Of a DNA stretch of 64,000 nt, positions 8,177 to 17,018 are shown in pieces; within the stretch, counting starts at the first letter, position 1, and every line of letters begins with the position of its first letter. The stretch is taken from assembly GCA_016286055.1 (NCBI GenBank), contig JAEERW010000008.1:160604-224603 (forward strand). Reading direction: 5' to 3'. Position numbers and translations under genes: made by a program. This DNA is from Bacteroidales bacterium. Its GTDB lineage: Bacteria; Bacteroidota; Bacteroidia; Bacteroidales; UBA3824. The notes under the pieces were generated by a model. It saw nothing but the letters and a program-made list of their open reading frames with translations, did not search any database and was not told the origin of the DNA.

Positions 8177-9859
8177 ATGGCAGAAGAAGCACCGAAAATC
8201 ATTTTCTCGATGTCGAGGGTGTGCAAAACTTTCCCTCCGGCAAAAAAAGTATTAAATAATATCAGCCTCTCGTTTTTTTACGGGGCAAAAATCGGCGTTA
8301 TCGGTCTCAACGGCTCTGGTAAGTCGTCGCTACTGAAAATTATCGCCGGCGTTGACAAGAATTTTGAGGGCGACCTTGCATTCGCAGCCAACGAATATTC
8401 TGTTGGTTACTTGGAGCAGGAGCCTAAGTTAGACAACTCAAAAACCGTTAAAGAAGTGGTTCAGGAGGGTGTACAGCCCATTGTTGACCTTCTTAACGAA
8501 TACGAGGCTATCAACCAAAAGTTTGCCGAGCCTATGGACGACGACGAGATGAACAAACTCATCGAACGTCAGGGCGAACTTACCGAACTGCTTGACCATC
8601 ACGATGCTTGGGAACTCGACAACAAACTTGAACGCGCTATGGGTGCGCTCAACTGTCCTCCCGACGACCAAAAAGTAGAAACTCTTTCTGGTGGTGAACG
8701 CCGCCGTGTGGCTCTCTGCCGTCTGCTTTTGCAAGAGCCTGACGTATTGCTACTTGACGAGCCCACCAACCACCTTGATGCCGAAAGTATCGATTGGCTT
8801 CAACAACATCTTCAACAATATAAAGGTACGGTTATTGCGGTTACCCACGACCGTTACTTCCTCGATAGCGTTGCAGGATGGATTCTTGAACTCGATAGGG
8901 GAGAGGGTATTCCGTGGAAGGGCAACTACTCATCGTGGCTCGACCAAAAGGCAAAACGCCTTGCTATGGAGGAGAAAACAGCATCTAAACGCCGCAAAAC
9001 TCTCGAACGCGAGTTAGAATGGGTTAATATGAGTCCTAAGGCTCGTCAGGCAAAAGGCAAGGCACGTCTTAACGCTTACGAAAAACTCTTGAACGAAGAC
9101 GTAAAAGAGCGTGAGGAAAAACTCGAAATCGTTATCCCTAACGGTCCTCGCTTGGGTGATAAAGTTATTGAGGCTCACGGAGTTTCTAAGGCTTACGGCG
9201 ACAAGTTGCTTTATGAGAATCTTGAATTTACACTTCCGCCAAACGGCATTGTGGGCGTTATTGGTCCTAACGGTGCGGGCAAAACCACACTTTTCCGCTT
9301 GATTATGGGCTTAGAAAAACCCGACAGCGGCACATTCACCGTTGGCGATACTGTTAAAATCGCCTACGTAGACCAGCAGCACTCGCAAATCGACCCTGAA
9401 AAGACTGTTTTCCAAGTGATTTCGGGCGGTACTGACGATATCCGCCTTGGCAACAAAACTGTAAACGCAAGAGCATACGTATCAAAATTCAATTTCTCGG
9501 GTAGCGACCAAGAAAAGAAATGCGGAGTACTTTCGGGTGGCGAACGAAACCGTCTGCACCTTGCCCTCGCACTTAAAGAACACGCAAATGTTATTCTCTT
9601 AGACGAACCTACCAACGATGTGGATGTTAACACTTTACGTGCGTTGGAAGAGGGTCTCGAAAATTTTGCAGGCTGTGCCGTAGTTGTTAGCCACGACCGT
9701 TGGTTCCTCGACCGTATAGCCACACATATCCTTGCATTTGAAGGCGATTCGCAGGTAAAATTCTTTGAAGGCAGTTATTCCGAATATCAAGAAAACTACC
9801 GCAAACGTATGGGCGACGCAATTCCTACAAGGTTTAAGTATAAGAAACTGATGGATTAA
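8177..9859 (+). CDS. ettA: Energy-dependent translational throttle protein (ABC-F ATPase)
   Basis: Soluble ABC-F protein of 560 residues that binds the ribosomal E site and gates the first peptide bond according to the ATP/ADP ratio. It has two ABC domains. The first has Walker A GLNGSGKSSL (about residue 42-51), signature LSGGERRRVAL and Walker B LLLDEPTNHLD; the second has GPNGAGKTTL, LSGGERNRLHLALAL and LLDEPTNDVD. Both keep the catalytic Glu after the Walker B Asp. The inter-domain linker (about 245-310) is charged and contains NMSPKARQAKGKARL, a hallmark of EttA rather than Uup or drug-resistance ABC-F proteins. Length and end sequence (RFKYKKLM) agree with EttA. A terminator follows immediately. 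Confidence 0.95.
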   Translation: MAEEAPKIIFSMSRVCKTFPPAKKVLNNISLSFFYGAKIGVIGLNGSGKSSLLKIIAGVDKNFEGDLAFAANEYSVGYLEQEPKLDNSKTVKEVVQEGVQPIVDLLNEYEAINQKFAEPMDDDEMNKLIERQGELTELLDHHDAWELDNKLERAMGALNCPPDDQKVETLSGGERRRVALCRLLLQEPDVLLLDEPTNHLDAESIDWLQQHLQQYKGTVIAVTHDRYFLDSVAGWILELDRGEGIPWKGNYSSWLDQKAKRLAMEEKTASKRRKTLERELEWVNMSPKARQAKGKARLNAYEKLLNEDVKEREEKLEIVIPNGPRLGDKVIEAHGVSKAYGDKLLYENLEFTLPPNGIVGVIGPNGAGKTTLFRLIMGLEKPDSGTFTVGDTVKIAYVDQQHSQIDPEKTVFQVISGGTDDIRLGNKTVNARAYVSKFNFSGSDQEKKCGVLSGGERNRLHLALALKEHANVILLDEPTNDVDVNTLRALEEGLENFAGCAVVVSHDRWFLDRIATHILAFEGDSQVKFFEGSYSEYQENYRKRMGDAIPTRFKYKKLMD

Positions 9860-9879
9860 TGTTATATTTATAATAAAAT

Positions 9880-9913
9880 GCTCTGATAATAATTTTGTTA
9901 TCAGAGCTTTTTT
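9880..9913. terminator. Rho-independent terminator of ettA
   Basis: Perfect 10-base stem GCTCTGATAA/TTATCAGAGC with an 8-base loop, followed by T6. It ends ettA. With an A-rich left flank (taataaaat) it may also stop the convergent STAND gene, and it marks the right-hand (3') boundary of the minus-strand defence-like island. Confidence 0.9.
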
Positions 9914-9920
9914 ATTATTA

Positions 9921-12900
9921 TTAGTTATCTATTTCAAGAACAAGGCGGAAACCGATGTTGTCTCCTTTTGTGTCTGGGAAAGCGCAATCACGATGGAATA
10001 CTCTGCATGTTTCATCTCTGCTTCTAAAACTACCACCTCTAAGTACTCTCGAATAACCTATTCTTGATCCTATAGGGTTGTCTTCTTCTTTGGTAGTGTA
10101 CAAACCAAAGAAATCTTCGCACCATTCTTTCACATTCCCCGACATATCATAAATTCCAAGCTCATTTGGTTTTAATATTGTGCTATGAACCGTATATGCT
10201 CCCATATTCCTATTTTTTTTCTTTGTGAAAGCAACCTCAAATAGCTCATCACTTCCGCTGTATTTGAAATTTTTTTTACTCATATTGCCGCCTCGAGCCG
10301 CAAATTCCCATTCTGCTTCAGTTGGTAATCTAAACGTAAGATTTTCATCCTGTTTTAGCTTATTAAGTTCTTGAATAAAATCTTGGACTTCTTTCCATGA
10401 TACATTCACTTTCGGGCAATCGGCATTAGCTTTTTCTTTAGCGTTTTTATTCTTAATACTATTCCATATTTTATTAGTAACAGGGGTTTCTCCGATATAA
10501 TAGTCGCTTACAGTGACTTTGTGGACTGGTTTTTCTGGATCTCTATCTTTATCCTCATTAGATCCCATATTAAAAGATCCCCCTTTTACATAAATCATCT
10601 TAAACGAAATATCGTTGATGTGAATCTCTTTTGTTTCGGTTGGGTCTTTCAACTGTTTTACCTTGCCATTATTTTGTATGATATAACGCTCGCCATTTGC
10701 ATTGAGAAGATATGTTTTGAATTTATCTCTATAATGTTTAAACTCAATTTTGTGGTACATCATTCCATTAATTTCACGACCGTTAATCTTGTTTTTGCCA
10801 TCAAACGCTTCTATGCTTTTTACTCTATTTCCTTCTTTATTTTTGGTGAGTATTATGTGGGTTACCCCATTTGAATCTTTTGTTTTATGATCTGTTTTAT
10901 CTAAGAATTCTGTCTGAACATAATGCTCGTTATCGTTGTCGAAATATGTATATTGTTCACCGGCGATGCCTTTTACGTTATCAATGCATGGTTCATTATC
11001 TACGTTATAGTATTTAGTTCTTTGGATTTTGCCATTTCCATTAGTATCGTAAATAAATTCTATTTTGTGGACTCCTGAATCGCTTTTTTCTTCGTCTTTA
11101 TTAGGGTAATGATATGTAGTTTGTTCTTTATTGCCATTTTCTTTATTATATTTGTAAAGGGATATACTTTTGATATCGTTGCTATGCTTGTTGTTTTGGT
11201 CGTCGTCGTAGTATTCAATTGAAATTTCATTGAATTGATATTTAGTTCCACCGAGAAACTTTCTGCTTTTTTCACGCCCAAGATGATCGTGCTCCGACTC
11301 ATACCCATAATTGCCGTCAACTATGTGGCGAATAATAAATTTAGATGTGTTATCAGATATTTCCTTGTCAAGGTCTTTCAAAAAAGACTTTATGTTATTA
11401 ATATTGAGAGCCTTTTCCCTTAAGTCGTTTACATCGTTGTGACTTATGTTTAAGAAATATGTTTTTTTAGGGTATTGATTATCAACAGTATCGTATTTGT
11501 AATAAATAGCGTTGTATCCCGATTCTGGTAATGTAACCCTGACATCGTTAGGCAGTTCCTGATTGGAATTATCAGGTGGCGTATAAAAATCTTTGTGTTC
11601 CTCTTTCCTTACGCAAAACTCTTTTAAAACAATTCTGTCGTAATCGTCAAAATAGAATCTTACCTTATGAAAACCTGTAGGAATCACCACCTTCTGAATG
11701 TTGCTATCGTGGTTTTCTCTGGTTTCAAACGAAATGTTATATATTTTGTCGTTTTCAATTTTAACTCTGAAGTGGGTGAAATATGCTGGCAAATCGTGAT
11801 AGTCTTCGTATTCGTCCATCATAGTTTGCATCTTAAATCTATCGTTGAGGGCTATTGTTACAATTGCCGAACTTGCTTTGTCGTAGTTTATTTTTTTAAG
11901 CTGGTGAATAGAATCTGTAGAAAAGTCAACAATGCTGTTTTTGTCGCCTTCCATAAAATTCATTGTGCTCATGATAGACGAATAGGTGTTCCACGGTCCA
12001 AAGATGCTGTCTACAAAGCAGTTGGTTTCTTTTAATCTGCCTTGCAGAGTAAAGTAAATGTTTGGCGTATAGCGTTTTGCGTTGTTCTGGCTGATTTTGT
12101 AGTTGTCCATATTCGTTTTGGCCATTTCGCACAAACGGTCGTGACGGAATTCGAGCATGTTTTCGTTGTTGCCCTTGTTGAGCTCGGTAAATAATTTGCA
12201 ATTCTTTATCACATTGCCAATTTCAGTTCTAACATTGTTTGCCGTGTGGCTTTTATTGCGGTAGACATATTTATTCAGCTCTTTCCTCAGAATGTTCTTT
12301 TCTTCAATGCCCTTGGATTGGTTATTAATTAGTTTGGGCTTTAGTATATCATGTTTGATTAAATGACACACAATGTCTTTTATTTGTATATCGAGGAATT
12401 GTATTGACCTATTTCCCAATTCGCACAATAGATTGTTTTGGTATACTTTCACCTTTGTGCATTTATTGTTGATAAGTTCGCAAAGCTTTTTGTCGTCGAT
12501 AATGTTGGTAGAAAACAGTATTTCTTCTTCCTTATTGAATTCGCCTTTACTTTTGATACTGTTTTTAGTTAGTGTGATAGTTTTGATAATATCGCAGGCA
12601 ATGTCTTTTTTGAGATTTGAAAGATAGTCATTATTGATGCCGCATATTTCATACAACCCATTTCTGGTGTCAATGATGCCTTTTTTTATGATGTTACAAA
12701 ACCACTCCTTTTTCTTTTTTAAATCTATATCTCCGTAAATAGCTTTGTCAAATAGCTTGCACAAATCGTCCAAATATGCCGATTGACGATATAATCCACT
12801 ATCTGACAATAGTTTGTCTTGTAATTCGTATATTGCTTGATTAAGATTTAGCAAAAGTTTTTCACGTACAGTGTCGTTGGCGCATTTGTTAATAGAATCT

Positions 12901-14525
12901 ATCAGGCTGAACCCTTTTAAATTGTTGATTAGAACTTGCCGTATGCTTTTAGTATTGCTGCCTCGGTCGTCTAATTCATTATCGTTGAGCTTGCCGTATG
13001 CGTAATTGCTGATATGGATGGCGGCTTGCTCTTGTTGAGCATCATTGCTGCTATTGAAAAGATTGTCAATGTGTTGTTTTAAATGATTTGTGTTAGATTT
13101 AGTATTATTAGTAATTAATTTCCCCAACTTTGTATTTTCCCATGTGTAGGTGTCTTTATTTACCGATGAACGAATATATTTGATTAAATCCGCGTATGAT
13201 TCCATTTTTTCGTGATATAAAACACTGTCGAGGTATAGACCTATGGATTCATCATCGTACGAACAATTATCATTACAGTTGTTTATGAATTTGTTGAAAA
13301 TTGTTTGCAGGTTTTCTTTGATGACATTTAATTCGGTGCGATTTTCGAGAATTTTTGCGATGTAGTCCTTTTTTTCTTTATTTCTTTTGTCGCTTCCTTG
13401 TTTTAAAGATTTGATTCTATCGTTATAAAAATCGGAAAGGATATTGGTAAATAGTTCGCTGATTTTATCATTTATATTTATGACTTCTTTTTGGAACAAA
13501 TCTGTTCTTATTTCTTCAGTTTCAGCGTTAATTGATTTATTATAACAATTTTCCCACACTTTATACAATACTACCGACAATGTCATAGTGTCAACTCGAT
13601 AGTCTGTTTTGTTGTCGGTATCATCAAAATCTTCTTTATTGTTTAGGATGGTTTTAATAAGTTCGTATGAATTCAATCCTTCGAATAGGCCTTTTGGTTT
13701 GAAATCGTCGCAAGCCATCATAATATCCCGTGCCTGGTCGTCGTCGAGGTTTTCTAAATAATAAATGTTGTGGGCAAGTACAGGATAATGTCCTGAATAT
13801 GACTCTATATCATATAGAAATTCTTTCCGAAGAGAGATGAGGAATCTGTGCAGAGTTTTTTCGTTTGAGTACTTGTCGTAGATTTCTTTTGTTGGGAATA
13901 ATTTTTCGCTGCCTTGACTTATCTCTTCAATGTATTCATAATAAGGAGAATATGAGTTGCTCATTATTTCATATATTTTGAATACTCTGTTTATCTCCTT
14001 GATGTTTAAATCTAATTGAAACAGCTCTTCGAATTGGTCAAGAACAATCAGAAAGTATAGTTTTAAGCCTCTCTTTTTAAAAATACGCAAGAAAAGTTTG
14101 TCCCACAACGAAATATTGTCGTATACTGCACACTCGTATTTGCTATCTATGTTGTTTTTTTTGATGCAAACTATGTCGTCTTCGTATTCTTTAAGTTTGT
14201 CGTTGATTCTTTCGTTGATTAATTCCCAAAACTTGCTGGCATAGTTGTTTCTGTTATCTAAGTTGAAAACCTCTTTTGGTGTGATTTTTATTGTGATAAA
14301 ATTGTACTCCTTTAGCCTCGGGGTGATGCCTGCATTAATCAATGAAGATTTGCCACATCCAGAATATCCGGCGAGTATGGTACTGGTTGTGTTGAGAATG
14401 ATATCGGTTAGTTCTGATGATTCCTCATTTCTGCCCCAAAAATACATCTCATCGTATTCGGTATATGTGTAAATTCCCATATAAGGATTTACTCTTTTGC
14501 TTTCTGAATTCTTAGTGGTTCCCAT
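9921..14525 (-). CDS. nSTAND-type NTPase with repeat region and C-terminal FGE/C-type-lectin-like domain
   Basis: A 1534-residue protein of the STAND NTPase class, probably the recognition and switch component of a conflict system. Walker A GYSGCGKS is at 53-60 and Walker B IVLDQFEELF at about 160-169, the DQFEELF form typical of nSTAND1. A long helical region (about 200-850) follows. Residues about 1075-1290 carry loosely repeated beta-rich units of about 45 residues (endings such as HKIEFIYDTNGNG, THIILTKNKEGN) resembling YD/WG-type repeats. The last 230 residues are an FGE-sulfatase/CLec-like fold: MIYVKGGSFNMGS, FRLPTEAEWEFAARGG, YDMSGNVKEWCED and RVLRGGSF...NIGFRLV. Of the two catalytic cysteines of true formylglycine-generating enzyme, the first aligns with Ser, so it is likely a binding module and not an enzyme. 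Five bases separate it from the upstream TIR gene, so they form an operon. The protein is very rich in Asn, Lys and Asp, unlike its neighbours, suggesting transfer. Confidence 0.8.
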   Translation of the reverse strand: MGTTKNSESKRVNPYMGIYTYTEYDEMYFWGRNEESSELTDIILNTTSTILAGYSGCGKSSLINAGITPRLKEYNFITIKITPKEVFNLDNRNNYASKFWELINERINDKLKEYEDDIVCIKKNNIDSKYECAVYDNISLWDKLFLRIFKKRGLKLYFLIVLDQFEELFQLDLNIKEINRVFKIYEIMSNSYSPYYEYIEEISQGSEKLFPTKEIYDKYSNEKTLHRFLISLRKEFLYDIESYSGHYPVLAHNIYYLENLDDDQARDIMMACDDFKPKGLFEGLNSYELIKTILNNKEDFDDTDNKTDYRVDTMTLSVVLYKVWENCYNKSINAETEEIRTDLFQKEVININDKISELFTNILSDFYNDRIKSLKQGSDKRNKEKKDYIAKILENRTELNVIKENLQTIFNKFINNCNDNCSYDDESIGLYLDSVLYHEKMESYADLIKYIRSSVNKDTYTWENTKLGKLITNNTKSNTNHLKQHIDNLFNSSNDAQQEQAAIHISNYAYGKLNDNELDDRGSNTKSIRQVLINNLKGFSLIDSINKCANDTVREKLLLNLNQAIYELQDKLLSDSGLYRQSAYLDDLCKLFDKAIYGDIDLKKKKEWFCNIIKKGIIDTRNGLYEICGINNDYLSNLKKDIACDIIKTITLTKNSIKSKGEFNKEEEILFSTNIIDDKKLCELINNKCTKVKVYQNNLLCELGNRSIQFLDIQIKDIVCHLIKHDILKPKLINNQSKGIEEKNILRKELNKYVYRNKSHTANNVRTEIGNVIKNCKLFTELNKGNNENMLEFRHDRLCEMAKTNMDNYKISQNNAKRYTPNIYFTLQGRLKETNCFVDSIFGPWNTYSSIMSTMNFMEGDKNSIVDFSTDSIHQLKKINYDKASSAIVTIALNDRFKMQTMMDEYEDYHDLPAYFTHFRVKIENDKIYNISFETRENHDSNIQKVVIPTGFHKVRFYFDDYDRIVLKEFCVRKEEHKDFYTPPDNSNQELPNDVRVTLPESGYNAIYYKYDTVDNQYPKKTYFLNISHNDVNDLREKALNINNIKSFLKDLDKEISDNTSKFIIRHIVDGNYGYESEHDHLGREKSRKFLGGTKYQFNEISIEYYDDDQNNKHSNDIKSISLYKYNKENGNKEQTTYHYPNKDEEKSDSGVHKIEFIYDTNGNGKIQRTKYYNVDNEPCIDNVKGIAGEQYTYFDNDNEHYVQTEFLDKTDHKTKDSNGVTHIILTKNKEGNRVKSIEAFDGKNKINGREINGMMYHKIEFKHYRDKFKTYLLNANGERYIIQNNGKVKQLKDPTETKEIHINDISFKMIYVKGGSFNMGSNEDKDRDPEKPVHKVTVSDYYIGETPVTNKIWNSIKNKNAKEKANADCPKVNVSWKEVQDFIQELNKLKQDENLTFRLPTEAEWEFAARGGNMSKKNFKYSGSDELFEVAFTKKKNRNMGAYTVHSTILKPNELGIYDMSGNVKEWCEDFFGLYTTKEEDNPIGSRIGYSRVLRGGSFRSRDETCRVFHRDCAFPDTKGDNIGFRLVLEIDN

Positions 14526-14530
14526 AGGCT

Positions 14531-16870
14531 TTATAATTTAAGTACTTCCCGAATTTTGTTGTACAAACCGTATTCGTCTGTGTTGGTTATCTCAATAGTA
14601 TTGTTAGAATTGAAATTCAAGTCAAGGTTAAGTGGATCAAAGCATTTCTCTTTTGTGCCATTCATAACAGCAAGAGAAGGTGGTGTGTCTTGGTAATGTT
14701 GATAATTACTTGCTTTTTCGTGTTGCTCATAGCCATTATAATTATGAGCGGAGGTAGTGTCAAAATAGTATATCTTCAGTTTATAATCTTTATTATCAGT
14801 ATTCGTTTGTTTTTTGTGCCAGACAAAATTAAGCTTCAAATCATTCTTGGATAGTTTTTCTATTTTGTTCAAATAATTATCAACAAAATCTTTGAAACCC
14901 CTTTCATCTCCAGGTAAATATGATACAAAACAATTGTTGAAGTTTTCTTTCCATTCTTTGTGGTATTTGTCTTTTAAGAATGTAAATCTTTCCATAAAAG
15001 CATCGATACTCTCGTCTTTGAGGATAAGACCATCGTTTGAAGTAATCAACCTGTCTGTTTTGTGGTCGACAATTGTATTACTAATTAGTGCGGTTTCTCT
15101 ATTTTCGTTGTTGTTGGTTAGCCGTTCCCACATAAATCTCAGAGCCCAACTTGGGAAATTGGTACCGAGTGTTAATACAAATCTGTTGTTTAGCTGTCGA
15201 TTATTTTTATTGTTGTAGTTGTATAGCGCTATGATGCAGGTATTTATAAAATTTACAATTTTCTCTTCGGAGAATATCATGTTTTGCGCTCCTGAGTATC
15301 TGAGCAAATCTATAAAGATTAATTTGTCGCTGTTTTTATCTGTAATTTCTTTTTGCAACAATTTGATAAATGATCTATTATCTAACCCAGAGATATCCTT
15401 GGTGGAAGGAATTTCAAAATATTCATATAAAGAATGGTTTTTGACATTTTGTTCAAAACACTTTAAGAAGCAATTAAACATTTCATCTTCTTCCTTCTCA
15501 TTCTTTATATTGTTTTGTTCTTTTGTTTTTTTGAATTGTTCTTTTTTTTTGAATTGTTCTTTTGCGTTTTTAATAATAGTGCTCACTTCGTCTTTATGAG
15601 TATAGCGAGCGTATTCTTCGATCATATCCCAAATAATATTCTCGTCGCTGCCTGATATCTCACCATTTTTTAATTGATAATATGCGATTGTTTTGTTGGT
15701 ATATTTTTGTACAGTGCCAAACAAGCTCTTAGAATAACCTATAGAAACAATGATATCAAACAAATTGCTCTGAATAAGAGTGGCTAAATCAGAGCGACAA
15801 ATAGCAACTTCTTTTTCATAATTGATTGAACCATTTTGAATTTTGTCTTTTTCTAATTTGTTGATTAATTCTCTATCATTATAATGTATTGCGTACCATT
15901 CTCGAATGTTAGCTGGGGCTTCGTCGTTATTTTTTTGTATTGCCTCGGCAAACAATCTGCTATTGTAATAGTCTCCTAATCTGCCGTCTTTGGCAATTTG
16001 AATGTTGGCAATATTATTTTTGTTGTCGGCACATCTGTACTTCAATATATTATCACCTACCACCAATACTGATTTTTTCCAAATAGCCTTTGTAATCTTA
16101 TTGTCCAATTCCGGGTCATCATTACCAGTATTGTATCGGATTATGTATTTTTCCACAGTATTGGTGATGTTTGTGATAGTATTGTCGTCTGATGCTTTGA
16201 GGGTGCTATTATCCGTAACTTTTTGCAAAACATTATTTAATTCTTCCAAATAAAACCAATTGCTAAAGGCACGTTGTACTATGGCGGGATAGGCGTTATT
16301 TCTTTTGTTGTATCTATCAACACATTGTTTCATGTAGTCCGCCCATCTGTCGTATAATGAATTCTTGTATTCTGGATTGGTGAAATCCCATTCTTGAATT
16401 ATAATACCATATATTTTTTTAATGGGTGTCTCGTTGTCAAAGTTAACATAGATGATCTTTTTGCCAAGAGTGTGCTTATGAATAAGGGTCCATTCGTACA
16501 TGCAATGCGGTGATGTAAAATATTTATCGCTCAATATGACAATAATTATTTTAGCATCACCAATTTGTCTCTCAAACAGTTCAATATTATCACCTGCCTC
16601 TACTGCTGTTTGATATATTAAAACGTTGATATTTCTGGATGTAAGACTTTCGCACAAATCTTCCACATATTTGGTTTTATTCTTTTTGCCTTTTTTGGTT
16701 TTTGTAAAAGATTGTTTACTTTCATCTTCGCTCGCATAAGATATATATACAGGTATATCCTGATTGATGGTATTATCGGTGTCTTTGTTTTGATGGTTTG
16801 TGCCATCTTCATTTGAAACATTATCCGATATGGACTCAGGGTTATCTTCTGCACAGTTTCCTTCTTCCAT
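14531..16870 (-). CDS. TIR domain protein with a SIR2-like C-terminal region
   Basis: Candidate effector of the two-gene island. I place the start at the ATG at 16870 (779 residues), because a strong promoter box lies at 16891-16898, only a few bases before the next in-frame ATG (16888); a TTG at 16921 lies in the promoter. The TIR domain spans about 39-185: VYISYASEDE, VLIYQTAVEAGD, IIIVILSDKYF and SPHCMYEW, whose Glu (E126) is the position of the NAD-cleaving Glu in enzymatic TIRs. About 264-583 resembles SIR2-like domains of defence proteins: SVLVVGD, SDLATLIQSNLFDIIVSIGYS and FVLTLGTNFPSWALRF (compare the family's GCNFPDWLARF type). The usual TTNYD-like catalytic motif reads SIGYS, so this part may be catalytically dead. 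A short 6-residue tandem repeat (KEQFKK) lies near 440. The protein is Asn/Lys-rich like its partner. Confidence 0.8.
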   Translation of the reverse strand: MEEGNCAEDNPESISDNVSNEDGTNHQNKDTDNTINQDIPVYISYASEDESKQSFTKTKKGKKNKTKYVEDLCESLTSRNINVLIYQTAVEAGDNIELFERQIGDAKIIIVILSDKYFTSPHCMYEWTLIHKHTLGKKIIYVNFDNETPIKKIYGIIIQEWDFTNPEYKNSLYDRWADYMKQCVDRYNKRNNAYPAIVQRAFSNWFYLEELNNVLQKVTDNSTLKASDDNTITNITNTVEKYIIRYNTGNDDPELDNKITKAIWKKSVLVVGDNILKYRCADNKNNIANIQIAKDGRLGDYYNSRLFAEAIQKNNDEAPANIREWYAIHYNDRELINKLEKDKIQNGSINYEKEVAICRSDLATLIQSNLFDIIVSIGYSKSLFGTVQKYTNKTIAYYQLKNGEISGSDENIIWDMIEEYARYTHKDEVSTIIKNAKEQFKKKEQFKKTKEQNNIKNEKEEDEMFNCFLKCFEQNVKNHSLYEYFEIPSTKDISGLDNRSFIKLLQKEITDKNSDKLIFIDLLRYSGAQNMIFSEEKIVNFINTCIIALYNYNNKNNRQLNNRFVLTLGTNFPSWALRFMWERLTNNNENRETALISNTIVDHKTDRLITSNDGLILKDESIDAFMERFTFLKDKYHKEWKENFNNCFVSYLPGDERGFKDFVDNYLNKIEKLSKNDLKLNFVWHKKQTNTDNKDYKLKIYYFDTTSAHNYNGYEQHEKASNYQHYQDTPPSLAVMNGTKEKCFDPLNLDLNFNSNNTIEITNTDEYGLYNKIREVLKL

Positions 16871-16890
16871 GGTTTCTCTTTTTTCCATTC

Positions 16891-16922
16891 CAAATATAGT
16901 ACTTATCTGTGCTATCTCCAAA
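16891..16922 (-). promoter_or_regulatory. Bacteroidota-type promoter of the TIR-STAND operon
   Basis: On the minus strand TTTG (16922-16919), a 20-base spacer and TATATTTG (16898-16891) match the Bacteroidota -33/-7 consensus TTTG/TAnnTTTG. Transcription would begin at about 16885-16888, which favours the translation start at 16870 and gives an almost leaderless mRNA. Confidence 0.7.
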
Positions 16923-16948
16923 TATTTTTTGCTTTTTTTTACAATAAT

Positions 16949-16978
16949 TTAGGGGAGACTTATATAAGTCCCCCCTAA
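16949..16978. terminator. Hairpin between the propeller gene and the TIR-STAND operon
   Basis: Inverted repeat with arms TTAGGGGAGACTT and AAGTCCCCCCTAA around ATAT: a 12-pair stem with one mismatch. It lies just after the stop of the minus-strand propeller gene and before the TIR promoter. There is no strong T tract on either side, so it is either a weak terminator or another structured boundary element of the island. Confidence 0.5.
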
Positions 16979-17018
16979 TTAACTAATGCTCAGTTGGTAT
17001 TGTGGTTAGTGGCTTAAA

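Noticed and set aside
9921-10650. C-terminal FGE-sulfatase domain read as a formylglycine-generating enzyme
   Set aside because: The first catalytic cysteine is replaced by Ser, and the domain is fused to a STAND NTPase with no sulfatase genes nearby; a binding role is more likely.
15530-15570. Homopolymer and 18-base repeat in the TIR gene as a phase-variation switch
   Set aside because: The repeat unit is a multiple of three (6 residues) and present in only about two copies, so slippage of the unit would not shift the frame.
9921-16922. A complete diversity-generating retroelement
   Set aside because: No reverse transcriptase, accessory protein or template repeat is visible anywhere in the 64 kb.
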